DNA of 64,000 nucleotides from Adenanthera pavonina (GCA_026686845.1 JAIVEN010000008.1:36336501-36400500), one strand, 5' to 3'; counted from the stretch's first letter, positions 31,530 to 44,880 are shown. The notes: generated from the letters alone by a model not told the origin. Numbers and translations: made by a program.

Positions 31530-34500
31530 ATGTATCTAGTAAGTACAATTTGAAGCATATATGATCATAATATACCCAGAAAAAAGGGATGAAGTCCATG
31601 AGAAAACTTGACGCTCAATGGATTATAATTCTTTCCATATTTTCTCTCTATACATCTTTTCATATGCAATCTTCTCTATTAATTATAATCAAATTATTGA
31701 AAAATAGTCTATAAATGGATAATATATTTAATTTAATGATTTATATTTATTATTATAAGTATAACTTTCTTAAAAGTAATTTATAATGCTTATTTATGGT
31801 TATTATTAAAATAAATAATATATTTCATTTAAAATAATAATAAATGATCTTTACTATTTAAATCAAAATTAATAGAGAAGATTGCATATGGAGAGAAAAT
31901 ATGGAAATAATCCAAATCAGATGCTCAATAGATCACTATTAGTTATGTGGGTGAAAACTTGAGTGTATTTAAGTTGACTTATAATTATTACCTATAAGTT
32001 ATTATTATTTGTTAAATAATACGATGTACATATCTTTAGACAAAAATGAAACAATACGTCTATCAAAAGAAAAAAAAACAAGAATGAAAGAAAAGAAACC
32101 ATTCAACATCTACATGAGTTTGGGCCCATAATAAACCTCCTCATCCGGGTACGGCTTTCGTCCCCTTCAGTTGAAATAGACTGGGCCACCTCTCCAGGCC
32201 CAGATATTGTTCCTTCTTTTGTTGCCAGAGGCCCAAGTGTTGTTCAACCAAAGATAGTTTGATTTGGGTGCTAATAAAGTTGTATGCCTTTACTCTTTAC
32301 CCAAAACAACTATTTTGCGAATCTAGCAGTTCCCGGTGGAATACGAGTGATTTGGGTTTTCATTAAAAAATTTTTTTATAGTATTAACTGTGTAACAGTA
32401 GAAATAATTTTACTTTTATATGCATAGTAACTTCGGGAGATTAGTGACCTGAAAAGGGGGAAAAAAGAAGTGTGATTCAGTGTTTGAGTAATCTTTAAAA
32501 TATAATTTCTTAATTTGGCCCAAAAAATGTTTAAAATATCATTTCAATAATATTACGGAAAAAAATGCAACTTATTATTTTTGGCAAACTAAAAAAACTA
32601 AGCTTTTTTCTATTTTTATTTTTGTTTTGGCCAAGATATATAGCTTTTTGAAGGTTGAAATGTAAGTAAGTATTAAGCACACATCTTGATCTTGATCTGA
32701 GTAACTTTAATTTAACTGGAAGACACGTGCTGCACATGATTCCAAATGACAATTAGTGAGTCATGCATTACCAGCAAATGACATGACATTCTAACAAATT
32801 GTTTTAAGATAAAAGTGTCAAGTTGTTTGTTTTAGAAATCGGAACACACAGCTTCAAATTCTGCCGACACTGAGGTAATAATACTATGAGGTTTAGTCTA
32901 TAAACAGTGTCCTAATTATAACTTGTCTAACCTTACTTAGAATTTGGACTCTAATTCAATTATCTTTCTTTGACTATATGAAGAACAACGTGGACAATAA
33001 TTTATCTTTCCTTGACCATATGAAGAACTACGTACATTTACATATTCATTTTAATGCTAATGAACCAGATCAGAATACTACTTAGCTGTCGTTAAGGCAA
33101 ATGAGGCAATTGTTTAAGGCGTACCGGTAAGTCTCTTTATAACCCTCTGTACATATCCACCCACCCCTCTCACCTAGAAAATGATATTTTGATAAACATG
33201 TTAATTAGTGATCATATCATACATTTAGCTCAGACCCTTTTTCCTTATTGTATATCTATTACAATATTAATCCTATCGAAAGCCAATTTGAAAAAAAGGG
33301 ATCTATGAGCACTGTTCTAATATTACTTAACTAGTAAAGGGTTGTACCAGTTTAATTAGAGGTCTCGAATTTAAGCCTTAAGAATATAATAGTATTAAAT
33401 ACTCTATGATAGAGCTTGTTGTCCAAAAGAGTTCAACCCGGCTTAATCTAGATTAGTTTGGATCTAACAAATCCACTAATTGAAGTGGGTTAAGCTAAAA
33501 ATATCCAATGTACATGCAAAAATAAAAAAATAGGGAGTAATTTTTACTGAGAATTTTCAAGGAATCGCACGTATCTATTGTTAAATGACGATGAGTCGAT
33601 GATGTAATGCACATTCTAGAGTTAGTGGAAGTGATACCTCTTTTGGACTAATCAATGACAAAATAATACAATGTGTTGAATTTAATTTTTATAGTCACAA
33701 ATTGATTACATATATAATATAATTAAAAATAAAAAATTGTTCTGAGTAGAGGAAAGCAATCTTATAATAGTGACTTAACAATTGGAAAAATATAGAATTT
33801 TAATATTATTATTGTATTCGAAATAAAAGAAGATATTGGAAAATAAAAGAATAGCTGAATTTGCTGAAGCACATCAGCTTTAGTTCTTTTATGTTTATGT
33901 GATCCAAGTATTGAAACCATGCTAAGATAATAGATAAAATTTTATTCATCAATGATAATTGGGTTGGATGATAAGACTTGAATCAAAAATTGACCAATTC
34001 AAATATGAGTTAATGCTTTTATTTTATAAGATTTCCGTTCAATTAACATTTTAGTTTCCTAACTTTATTAATAGTTTTCATTTAATTTTTATTTGACTTT
34101 CAGGAAAGTTTTGTGTATTAATTTAGTTCTTTAATTTTCAATTTAATTTATACTATATGCATTATAAATGGTCAGTCATGCCAGTAAATATATCTCATGA
34201 CAATGGAAGAATGTATCTTGTGGATCTGGTAATTTCATATATGAAATTAGAAGTTCAAAATGCATATTATATAAAATAATAAAATAAATATAAAATACCA
34301 AATGAAATAATAAATAAATTTAAAGAATTAAAATATTAATTGAACCCTTAAATTTATTTTATAAATTTAACTCATGATAATTAGCTTTAGTGGTTCTCAT
34401 AACAAACACAGATATTTTTCTCTTAAAATTTGTGCAGCTTTTGACTTGGATATTAGGATGATGGTACATGGATATTATTAAATTAGATTTGAATATTATG

Positions 34501-35855
34501 ATTATTAGACCTAAATTGAGATAATTAACTTTCTTAATATAATTTTTATTTTTCATTTATAAGATTTAAACCAACAGTCTTATTTTATTTAATGAATATC
34601 AAGTTCTTTTCCCTCCAACCATTGCTAAAACAAGTGACGGATTCCGAGGTGCCCCTTTTCAGAAAAATTTACATTAATTCTATTTATAAAAAATGTTAAA
34701 ATTACTTCTAGTTTCCCATATTTCATATAGTTTACAATTAAGTGATTCACCCCCACACATGAGACTCTAGGTTCGTCACTGGTTAAAACTCTATTTTATA
34801 CAAGATAAACAGAATTTATTTTTTCCCCACTAGGACATAACCTCATGCCTTGTGTCTAAACTCTCTTATTTAGAAATAAAATAAAATAATATATATAAAT
34901 GACTAAAATTATGAGGTTAATTTTATTCAACTAAACTATATATAATCTATATCCATATATCAAATCTAATAAATCTATAAGAAATACAGTATTTATAAAT
35001 CATGAATATATCTTGTTATATAGAACTCCATGTGATGCACTAATTTCACCCTCCACTTATTTTAATAACCAAAATAATGTGAATTAGGAATTGATCCCTA
35101 AATAACTTAATTAAAGGACCCAAATATAGATATATATCTACCAACTATGCTGAAACTTATTGGTTTTATACAATATAATGACTTTTAAAATTAAACATAA
35201 ATACAAAATGTGTCTTAATTTCATGGTCTCCTCTGATCAGTAAGCTAATGGCCTAATATTCTAGTGGCGCTAACATTCTCTAAATGGAGGGAGTCACGGG
35301 ATCAGGTCCTACCAATAGCAAGTTATCATCCTAGGTGTGTGTTTGGATGTGTGGGTGTGTGGGGTTTTGTTTCCATGCATGGCATGAACCACGCATAAAA
35401 TATGCGACCACATTCAAAATGCCGTACTCCTCCCTCATTTTCAAGAAAAAAATGGCACCTTTTCACAAAAATCCATGCGTTCTATGTACGGACTTGGCAT
35501 CCACACAAGAAATCGACTTCCAAGGTGAGTGTGTGTTTATAATTGTTTCTGATTAGAAAGAAAAAGAAAACTTGAATTCTTCTACTGTGTTTAACGAGGC
35601 AGGTCCATGACAAAACTACATTTCATTTTCTTGGAATATTAATCTAACTCCACTCTCCATATTATATCGCACAATTTAATTTAGCTTTAAGACCAATGCA
35701 TCATCTTTTTGTGACAATATATGACTGTATTATAATAATATAAGTGGGGTGCCTGTAGATATTTTATTTTATTGTGTGATCAATATGTAATTAAAGCAAC
35801 GTTTTGAAAGCGATATTCAACTGCTAATATTATTGAAGTCTCAATAAGATAATTA
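31530..35855. other. Gene-free intergenic stretch
   Basis: Mostly AT-rich. A less AT-rich islet at about 32110-32260 has no open frame of note. AGGTCTCGAATTTAAGCC near 33360 resembles the B-box-like phrase common in plant SINEs, but no full SINE could be delimited. A (GT)n-like run lies near 35334-35362. I see no genes. Confidence 0.5.
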
Positions 35856-36124
35856 CTACATCTTGATTCTTAATATAAGATCTTTTTAACCGAATCACAC
35901 GGATTAAGAATTGAAATTAAAACTAATTAATTATCTCAATTTTTTCGAAAATTCTAATATTTTTTTTAAAACTACCCTTATTTAATCTCTCTCTCTTTCT
36001 CTTGTGATACATTAAATATGGATATTTTTTTGGAAACGTATAATAAATACTATCTCATATATTATAAAGGATCTTATATTTAAGATCAGGATAAAATGAC
36101 TTATATATAAGACTGGAGAGAGTA
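35856..36124. mobile_element. Stowaway-like MITE, family A, copy
   Basis: It begins CTACATCTTGATTCTTAATA and ends GACTGGAGAGAGTA. The family landmarks GAATCACACGGATTAAGAAT, AAAACTAATTAATTATCTCA, AAAACTACCCTTATTTAATC and GGATCTTATATTTAAGATCA are all present, so this is one of the better-preserved copies. Confidence 0.85.
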
Positions 36125-36740
36125 TTAATTATAGGAACAAAACAAAAAACCACCACCACCACCAACAACAACAACAAATGCATTGCCCAATTTTTCCGTC
36201 GTTCCTGGACCATCTTTCATTGAACCTTATCTAGATGTCCATATATACGTAATTGTATTGTGTGTGTTTTTTTTTAACTACTTAAATTTAACTTATAAAA
36301 ATATTTACACATTGATCCCGCACCAATAACGAGATTCAAATTCAATCTTTTATGAGATATGGACAAATACTTGTTAGCAAATATCATGATTATATAATTT
36401 AAGACTTTCTTAAACAAAAGTACATATAATCCAAACCAAATTTGTTAGTGCTTCCATTGCAATGTTGCTTTCAAGAAAATTGAGTACACCCACTGATCTA
36501 CTCATATTGATTCGTTGATCACCAATATATTCCAACGAATATTCATTTTTTATTGCTAAATTAATGAGATTATTATTAGGAAAATTACATTTAAATTCGA
36601 TGGCATTCATTTTGAGCCATGACTTTACTCAAATGACATGACTGATTTAACTTTTGGAGAAAGGAGACTCGTGTGGAAATTGAGTGAACTTTTGCGCATT
36701 CAACCAACTCATCAAGGGATAAAATCAAATTACTAAAACC
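36125..36740. other. Intergenic AT-rich DNA
   Basis: A short (CAC)n/(CAA)n run lies at 36149-36177. Nothing else is recognised. Confidence 0.5.
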
Positions 36741-37003
36741 CACTCTATTTTCAAAATAATAATCACTCTGAAGTTCTAATTTTATTTTTAAATAATTACC
36801 ACTTCAAAATTTTAATAAAGTATCAATTATTTTTTACTATTTTATCTTTCAACAATAAAAATAAGACATTAAGAAGTAAAATACTGAAACATAATAAATA
36901 AAAGCATTTTGGTAAGATAACATTACATTTTGTTCCTCCAAATACCACTTGTTACTTTTCTTAATTTGTGTATGTAATTCCAAAGTAATTATTATTTGGG
37001 AGT
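36741..37003. mobile_element. Stowaway-like MITE, family B
   Basis: The left end CACTCTATTTTCAAAATAAT with AATCACT is the imperfect inverse of the right end AAAGTAATTATTATTTGGGA before GTA. Interior AT-rich. Similar terminal phrases occur in the element at 37950. Confidence 0.6.
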
Positions 37004-37949
37004 ACTTGAGTACTAGTATCTACAACCATTAATGCCATAACGTGGCATCTAAAAAAAAAGGCATTATAAATCCAAGATTTTCACAAATGGCAATCACTCA
37101 GAAATTGAAAATGGATTTATTTATTTCTTTTTTTTTTAGTTGTCACTTTTAATAAAAAAAAATCTATTTACTAACTATCACTTTCAAATTTAAAAAAAAA
37201 TTAATTATTTTTTAATTATATCTTCATCTATCATTTTAAAAGTAAAAAATAACATTAATTGTCATTTTTCATCTATCCATTTATTGAAAGATATATAAGA
37301 AAATTTTAAGAAATATAATAACATATTAATTATATTTTTCAATTTATTTGCTAAAATCTTAAACCACATATTAAAAAATGGAGAAAGTAATTAGTAATAA
37401 TCAATCAGTCTTCAAGTTGATTGTTGATGACATCTCACCAAATTAAATGACAGCTGTATGTTCTTAATTAGTGATAATAGAATTGCCATAAGTGATTTTC
37501 ATGAACCCCACAATTTTGTCTTTGGTTGGGGTTGGTGAACAATGGACACAAGGTATGACTCTTTAGGCACCTTCTGAAATCAACCAATTGAGTACCGCCT
37601 CAATTCTATTTCTTTTATTATTTTGTTAAACTTCTTTCAGATAGACTAAAATATTAGTATTGATGATATTACGTTTTCCTAAAATTTTGGTTAAAATATC
37701 CTTATTTAAGTACCTACATCAAATTAAGTTACCCATATTAAAATAAATAAGAGGATGGTGTAGTTGGAAAAAAAAATTGATAATATTTTGAAAGTCTAAA
37801 AAAATAATAGATTCGAATCAAAATTAAAACTCTAAAGTTACACAAAAAAAAATGAAATGGAGGTAGCATATAAAAAAATTAAATACAAACAAGTAAAAAT
37901 TAAATAACAATGTCATTTATATGTATATAAGTTTGCTTCTCTTTTATAC

Positions 37950-38203
37950 TTTCTCTGTTCCAAAATAATTACCGTTTTAGAAATTTTTATATAAATCAAA
38001 AAAATTATTAAATAATCTAAACTATGGTAAATTGTAATAATATTTTTACTAAAATGCCATTGATTTAAATACCCTCTTTTATATTGACAAATGATAAAAA
38101 TAACACAATAAAAAATAATTAATACCATATTAAAATTTTATAATGACAAATATTTAAAAAATTATAAAAAATCTAAGGTGACAATCATTCTCAAAGAAGA
38201 GAG
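37950..38203. mobile_element. Stowaway-like MITE, family B
   Basis: The left end TTTCTCTGTTCCAAAATAAT with ACCG is the imperfect inverse of the right end GTGACAATCATTCTCAAAGA ending GAGAGTA. A (TA)n tract follows at 38218-38240, and a further MITE-like segment may occupy about 38347-38612. Confidence 0.6.
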
Positions 38204-40678
38204 TATCAAATATTAACATATATATATATATATATATATTAAAAATTAAAAATAATAATATGTCATATCTTTGCAAACCATAAACGGTGCGACTCCTCTT
38301 ATAATCAAATAGATTCTATATAAAATAAGGTGCTATATCTAATTAAATATTCCTTTCATTCGATAATATAAGTAAAATTTTGAAACCTATCTTATTCTAA
38401 AATATAAGGAAAAAATAAAGGTTATCTGGTGTATTTAATATTTTTTTAAAAACTATCTCTAATTATAATTTATTCTCATTAATTATATGATAAAAGTTAT
38501 TAACTTTAATTTAAAATATTTTTTGAAATTATTTTACATTTTTGAAAAATTTAATGATTCTAACTATTTTTCTTGATTTGTATAATTTATTTATTTGTCC
38601 CTTATATTAAGGGTATATGGCTAAGCTATTTGATGAGATATTGTGCTCTTTTCTCTTCATCTATATTTTTTTTATTTTCTATTATAAATTATTTTTAGCT
38701 GATTTACATACACCAAGAAAAGTAGTTAAAAATAATTAAAATTCTTAAATTTTGTAAAATTTAACATAAATTTTTAATATTATTCTTATTAAATTATAAA
38801 CTATCTTAATTATATATTTCTTATTCTCTCCTCATCACAATTATTTAATGAGGTGTAGATATGAAAATTAATATTTAATAATTATACAGTTACTTATACT
38901 TTACATACTCTTTTTCTTCCAATAAAATATCTTATAATAGAAAAATAATGAGTATTGTTTATATTATTCTGCTGGATGTTACTTGTGAATGGCGAACGCG
39001 AATCTAAACATTGAAAAATCCATCTTGTGACGACCACGCGCCCCCCGGCTCCCGCTCCCAGCACACCCACGCCCTTTGCAACTCCCTCATTAGGCTATGA
39101 ATCATATCGATTTTAAAGTTTTCCCGTAATTATTATAAGGGCCCACCTCTAGTTTTACATAAAAATAAAATGAGTAAGCACTATTATTTTATGCAGTTGT
39201 TGATATATTTTTAGGACAATTAATTTGCTTTTTCAAATGCTCATGATTCTACTCCCCTGAATTCATAAAAAATTATCACATTGGAGTTTTTTATTGTAAT
39301 TTTTTAAAATTTTAATGAAATATTAGTTTTTTAACTATTTTATTCTTCATTAATATTGAAGAGAGTATTGAAATTAAGATTATTTTAACAAAATATTATT
39401 AAAATTTACTATAATCTAAAGTATTTAACAAGTTTTTAAATACATGAGACAGTTCAAAGACTCTTCAAAAAAAAAACCAAAAACAACACAAACAAAACAC
39501 TAGCTAGCAAGTATATCGATACACTCGTTCCAAACCTTGTTTGTGTGAAAAGCCTTAAATTAATAATTTTTATCCACCGAGGGGAGTAAAATAATTTTGA
39601 ACTAGTTAGAAACAAAAGGAGGAGATGAGTTGAGAGTGATGGATTATGACCTAGAGGATAGACCTTAGTTCTAATCAAAAACAACATTTTTGGGTTAAAT
39701 TTTCCTTACTTCAATCCCCACACGCCAGAGGAGGAGGGTAACAAGTAAAATTGCAAGAAATTCAAAAAAATACAAAGAAGAAGAAGAATGAGTGCTACAA
39801 ATTTGGAATATCTAGTCCTCTAGATAATGTTGTTCACAATGAGTCATTTATTTGACACTACACGGCACGAAGTCAACGGTGTAGGTCAATGGGTGGTTTG
39901 GCCCGTTCCTCTTTTTAATTAAAATCATCAACCATTTTTTCAAAACAACTTTTTGTGACTTCTTAACTAATGTTTCCATTAACTGTGACCTTTCTTCATT
40001 TCTTCATCCCTAAGCCACAGTGCAAAACGGTCACAACTCACAAATGTCACAGAAATATGGAGACGTCCACCCAAAACAACCACAAAGCTTATGAAAGTTC
40101 AAAAACAATTATAAAAATTTAAATTAAATTCTCTATAATTATATGTTTGAAAAGCATATGAGAGTAAGAATATATACACACATATGTAAGATTTAAACAT
40201 GTAACTTAATACGATGACGTATAAGTTCTTTCCTTCTTATAAAAGACACATAAAAATTTAAGAAAAATTTCAACTAACGTGAATAATTTTAAATGAGAGG
40301 TGAGAAGAGTTTATTCTTAAATTATAAGCTAATAAAAAATTAAAAATATACTATATGCTTATAACTATTTTTACATTAATTAATTAGATCTTTAGATTGA
40401 AGCATTGCATGAGTAATTATAATATTATAGCAACATAAAATCTCATAAAAAGAATATATATTCAAAGTGGAAGAAAAAAATACGAAATACGATGCAAATC
40501 AAATATATCACATAAGAATATTAGTTATAGGACTTACTTAAAAAGTAACAAAGTTTGATATACAAATTACAATATTAGTCACTTTCTTTTTCCCTATCTT
40601 CCTATTTTATCTCTACACTGCCCATCTACTGCTTTCAAGTTATACAGGAATACCAAAAGAAGATGAGATATCAATTTT
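38204..40678. other. Gene-free intergenic stretch
   Basis: AT-rich, with a short GC-rich islet at about 39025-39090 (CGCGCCCCCCGGCTCCCGCT). Another possible MITE lies at about 39250-39440. The open frame near 39454-39687 has no domain. I see no genes. Confidence 0.5.
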
Positions 40679-42565
40679 TTACTCTAATTGAGTGTACAAA
40701 CTAGAACCAAGAGTTTTATACAGTGTCGTATCCGTGTGAACGGCACGAGACTTCAATGGCTTAATCTGTCGTTTACGCCTCCGATTTTTTCGAATCCTTT
40801 GTCGTCCCTTCTCCTTTTTCTTCTCCTTCACTTCCACCTTTTTATCTTTGTTTTCACTCTTTCCTCTTTCAATACTACTTTGTATCGAACCTTCCATTAC
40901 TTCCTCATCAGGAACGACGTAGACAAAGTGGCCAAGTGGGATATTGGTGAGGTCCATTATGGGCTCTAAGGACTTGACCACGGTGCCCATTGATGGTCGA
41001 GTCTTGGCTTGATGACTTAGGCATTGATGAACTAAAGCAGCCACCTTTCTTGCCCCTTCAATGGAATACTGACCCTCGAGTCTTGGATCCATTATTCTTT
41101 CAAGCTTGTGGGTATCTTTCAAAAGAGGTCTTGCCCACTCTACCAAATCCTGCTCTCTCGGAGGTCGATTCCGGTCTACAGATCTCTTTCCTGTAAGTAG
41201 CTCTAAGAGAACTACCCCATAGCTATATACATCGCTCATGGTTGTTAAATGTCCTGAATGAGATAGAAGTTTGAATTTTTCATCTCATCCTGTATTAGTT
41301 TTTAGCAAATGAAAAAAGGGTTTGACTTAAAAGGAGTAATAAAAACCTGTCATGATATACTCAGGAGCAGCATAGCCATGGGTGCCCATAACTCGAGTTG
41401 TGATATGGCTCTGGTCTTCATCTGGACCATCTATTGCTAGCCCAAAATCAGAGAGTTTAGCATTGTAATCCTGATAATTTGAATATATATCTCAGTTTGA
41501 GTCTGATTGTAGGTGGAACCGATTGATGATTTGAATAGTATATGATGGTGAGAAAGACTCTGATAGAACTTACAGCATCTAATAGTATGTTTGAGGCTTT
41601 AACATCTCTGTATATGACTGGTTTCTCTTCTTCGTGAAGAAAGGCAAGACCTTTTGCAGCCCCAATTGCTATTTTGATTCTTGTTAGCCATGGCAAGGCT
41701 GCTAAATAACCTGTATTTATCCGAACTAAAGGATTACTCTATTTTTCATTTAACTGTTCAAAAATGAAAAAACTAGTTTCTCCTTGATGAATTTTAAATT
41801 GAGGGAGTGTGAATTTAATTTAATTTAATTACCTTCAAAAAGCTTGTCCTCTAGATTTCCCCTTTCCATGTATTGGTATACCAGTAGCCTGTTCTCGTCT
41901 TCACAGCAATATCCAATTAGGTTCACTAGATGGGGATGCTTTAATTGCCCCAAAAATATCACTTCTGCCTATTGATTAAATTTCATCACATGATTAGACA
42001 AAGACATGTTTTTTTTTGACAAGACAATAATGATAATAGTATAATACTATAGAAAGCTCCACCCGTCAATAATGATAATAGTATAATATAAGATTCTCAC
42101 TTAAGTTTTTGTATTGATAATGACGTGGAGTTTTTCAATTCTTCATAAAATTACCCAAGGTTAAAACTTAGAAATAATGCTGTTACTTACCAACCACTCT
42201 CTATGGCCTTGTTTCCCATCCAAGTCTAACACCTTAACTGCTACAACTTGAGGTTTTAATCCAGGCCTGAGCTTGCCATCAATGAAGCCTTTATACACCT
42301 TCCCAAACCCACCTTCTCCAAGAACACTACTTTTGCTGAAGCCGTTAGTGATATCTTGGAGCTCCTTGTTGGTGAAAACATGAAGGGTTGATCCAAGAAC
42401 AGAGTTGGATAAATCACTCATGATAGAGATTGAGGAAGCATTGCTCACATCAGAGAGGGATAGTCTCCTAGAAGGTGTTGCCTTTTTGGAAACTAGAGTT
42501 GGATCCGAGGATGGCTTATTGTTCCTGGCCTTGAAACAGCCAAGTAGAAAGTTCTTGAAGGGCAT
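40679..42565 (-). CDS. RLCK-VIIa (PBS1-like, RIPK-type) Ser/Thr kinase
   Basis: Receptor-like cytoplasmic kinase; family members relay signals from immune receptors at the plasma membrane. Five exons on the minus strand: 42565-42191, 41968-41833, 41710-41574, 41470-41347, 41253-40679, all with GT-AG introns, coding 448 residues. The kinase core is complete: P-loop LGEGGFGKV (82-90), Lys111 in VAVK, YRD with catalytic Asp206, DFG Asp224, APE 251-253. LRPGLKPQVVAVK, TTRVMGTHGYAAPEY and LLELLTGKRSVD are hallmarks of subfamily VII, close to RIPK/PBL15-16. The N-terminus is MPFKNFLLGC with no Gly2, so no myristoylation is expected. Cys10 could be palmitoylated. After the kinase, residues about 390-420 are strikingly Lys/Arg-rich (includes RKNRRRKR), which could act in membrane or nuclear targeting. 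The ATG is about 75 bases after a TATA box. Identity of subfamily is firm. The exact orthologue is not. Confidence 0.93.
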
Positions 42566-42636
42566 ATTATTCTGTAAATGAATTAGCTCTATATGTGTAT
42601 ATAGATTTTGATAGCTTTATCAAATGGAGGAGGCTT

Positions 42637-42647
42637 GCTTTTTATAG
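42637..42647 (-). promoter_or_regulatory. TATA box of the RLCK gene
   Basis: On the minus strand the sequence reads CTATAAAAAGC, about 75 bases upstream of the ATG, with a CT-containing stretch around the expected start. Confidence 0.55.
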
Positions 42648-42982
42648 ATGTAAGAGGCAAAGCTTGGGTACAATATTACAAAGACTTATGATAGGGAAGC
42701 CTTAAAACATGATGTCATTACTTTCTTCTTTCCCTTCCTATTGGCCAATACTGTGCAGTATAAAACCTGGCCCAGCATTGTAGAAGTCAATCTGTCTTTG
42801 TAGTGGTTTAGAGTTTAAACGCCGTTAACATGCTTTTAATTATTGAGAGAGAGAAGGGGGGTGGGGTTAATTAACACTGTTTAGATATATATGGCCGTCT
42901 AAAATGGAATGGGAAGAGGATTATTAAGAAAGCTGGCAGGTTATGGCAAGCATTTTCAAAGTGGAATGGAAATTTTCTGGAG

Positions 42983-43240
42983 CTAGATAGGATCATTAAT
43001 ATTATTGTAGGAGACAAAAATATACGTTGTTGACGAAATAAAATTTTTAATTGGATAGGAAGATGACATTGGCTCAGCCATATTGACTTCGATTATTGAA
43101 ATCTCAAATTCTCTTGGATGTTCATACTTCAAATGTGTATTACCTGTGCCAGCCTTGTCTTGATACACTTGATCCATTATTCTACACAGCTCTTTCTTTG
43201 TTCTTTCAGCTTCTGGGGACTTTGGGGGATCCCGTTTTCA
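42983..43240 (-). other. Coding-looking fragment, not recognised
   Basis: From about 43230 downward the minus strand reads an open frame DPPKSPEAERTKKELCRI then MDQVYQDKAG and a possible splice donor (ACAGGTAATAC near 43143). It continues open to 42983. Composition is like coding DNA and unlike its AT-rich surroundings. I do not recognise a family. It could be an exon of a degraded gene. No partner exons are evident. Confidence 0.3.
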
Positions 43241-44349
43241 TATTTAAGTTTTCTATAATTACATATTGGTTGGATTTAGTGCAATTGAAGAAAATAAAAA
43301 AAAATTAAATATAGAAAGTAGATTTCATGTACATTTTTTATTGTGAAGTTCTTTTCCCTTTTTGGTTGTATACAACAGAGTATGACCCAATGGGGCCATG
43401 GACTAATCTTTCTCAATATACCAAGGGTAAAAGAAGGTAGGCTCCTTGTGATTTAATTTGCTCCATCAATAAGAGTTGGAAATTGAATCCCCAACCATTT
43501 GTTTTGGTTAAAATATGAGAGCCCTACCACTCGCATATGTGCTGGTTGTGACATTCATTTTTTTTTCATGTTTGTTTGACTTTTAAAGATTTTTTTCTCT
43601 TACGATTCCATGTAGCTGTTTCCTTGCAATTTCATAATGGGGGAATTTCAGGGAAATTAAAATAATGAGAAAAAGAATATTCATTTGAGGATCCGAAACT
43701 TCTTCAAGGTTGCTATCGTTTCTTAGCTATCTCCATTTCTCTCTTTCTTAGGTCATCGTCGTATGGTCATAATATGGAGTTTTACTTCTTCTTTTTTTTT
43801 TAAAGAAAATCTCTGAAAATAATTAAGGAAGGAAAAATACAAGTATTGCCATTATTTTCCTTCAATTTTTCATTGTGAGTTATGAACCCTTGCTTTTCTG
43901 AATTTTGAAAATTTCGTCCTCTTCAAGCATTTGGATGGTTGAAAATTACAAATTAATAAAAACACTTTTCAAATAAGAAAAATAAAGAAAGGAGATTAAT
44001 TGGGTGAAAAGAAAAATATTCTATTCATAGTCTAATTCTTTAGATCGCCCCCTCTAATATTTAACTTCAAAAAATTGCTTTTTGTCATCTTCATGTCTCG
44101 TGTTTTTTTTTGTGTGCAACAACTGATATATGACACTATCAATTTAAATTTGAGCATTGTCAAATATAAATTAGGATAACTCTGTTACCATAATTTTTTT
44201 TTACATTACAAGATTCTTTCTTTTTTAGCCAACTGCATTCACAAGATTCAAATACACAATTTTTGTTTTTGGGTAAAGCAAATACACAACTTTAATTTAC
44301 ATAAAAAAATATTAAAGAGAATTACATATAGAGATTGGTAGAATGAATT
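43241..44349. other. Intergenic AT-rich DNA
   Basis: No genes or well-defined repeats seen. Confidence 0.5.
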
Positions 44350-44675
44350 AGGGCATGTTTGATAGAGTTTTTGAAAACAGTTTTTTTATTTTTAAAAATA
44401 GAAAAATAAAATAATAGAAAACTTAGAACATCTTTTAGGTGTTTTGTAGTTTTTGTTCTAAAAAATATAAGAAAAGGTGAAAAACACTCACATCATTAAT
44501 GGTAAAATTATAAATTTTAAATAATTCATCTATTATTCACTAGTTATAATTTTGAGAACAATTATTTGAATAAATTTTTTTATTTTCTTATTGTCAAAAC
44601 TTATTCTTAAAAATAATTTCATAAAATTGTTTTGAAAATAATAAAATAAAAAATATTATCAAACATGCCCTTAAA
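44350..44675. mobile_element. hAT-like MITE, copy 2
   Basis: TAGGGCATGTTTGATAGAGT at the left matches the inverse of ATCAAACATGCCCTTA at the right, a good terminal inverted repeat. Internal phrases (TTTTGTAGTTTTTGTTCTAA, AATGGTAAAATTATAAATTT, ACTAGTTATAATTTTGAGAA) are the reverse complement of phrases in the element at 14881, so the two are relatives in opposite orientation. Confidence 0.7.
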
Positions 44676-44843
44676 TACAAAGAAGGACTTTAAGTAATAA
44701 AAAATATTAAAATATGAAATATTTAATAGTAAAATTAGGATAATGAGCAGTAATAAATTCTATTTTATAATATATTTGTTACCTTAGTTTCAAACTGGAA
44801 TTCCCCCAGAATATTAACTGCCTTCCAATTAACTTATTCATTT

Positions 44844-44880
44844 GGGAGGGAGGGAGGGAGGGGGCCCGGGGGGGGGGGGT
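44844..44880 (+). repeat. G-tract / (GGGA)n
   Basis: Four GGGA-type units, a GGGGGCCCGGG junction and a run of over ten G follow in otherwise AT-rich DNA. Spacing is compatible with a G-quadruplex. Confidence 0.7.

Noticed and set aside
33340..33440. Possible tRNA-derived SINE (GGTCTCGAATTTAAGCC)
   Set aside because: Only a B-box-like phrase is visible. No A box, tail or target duplication could be fixed.
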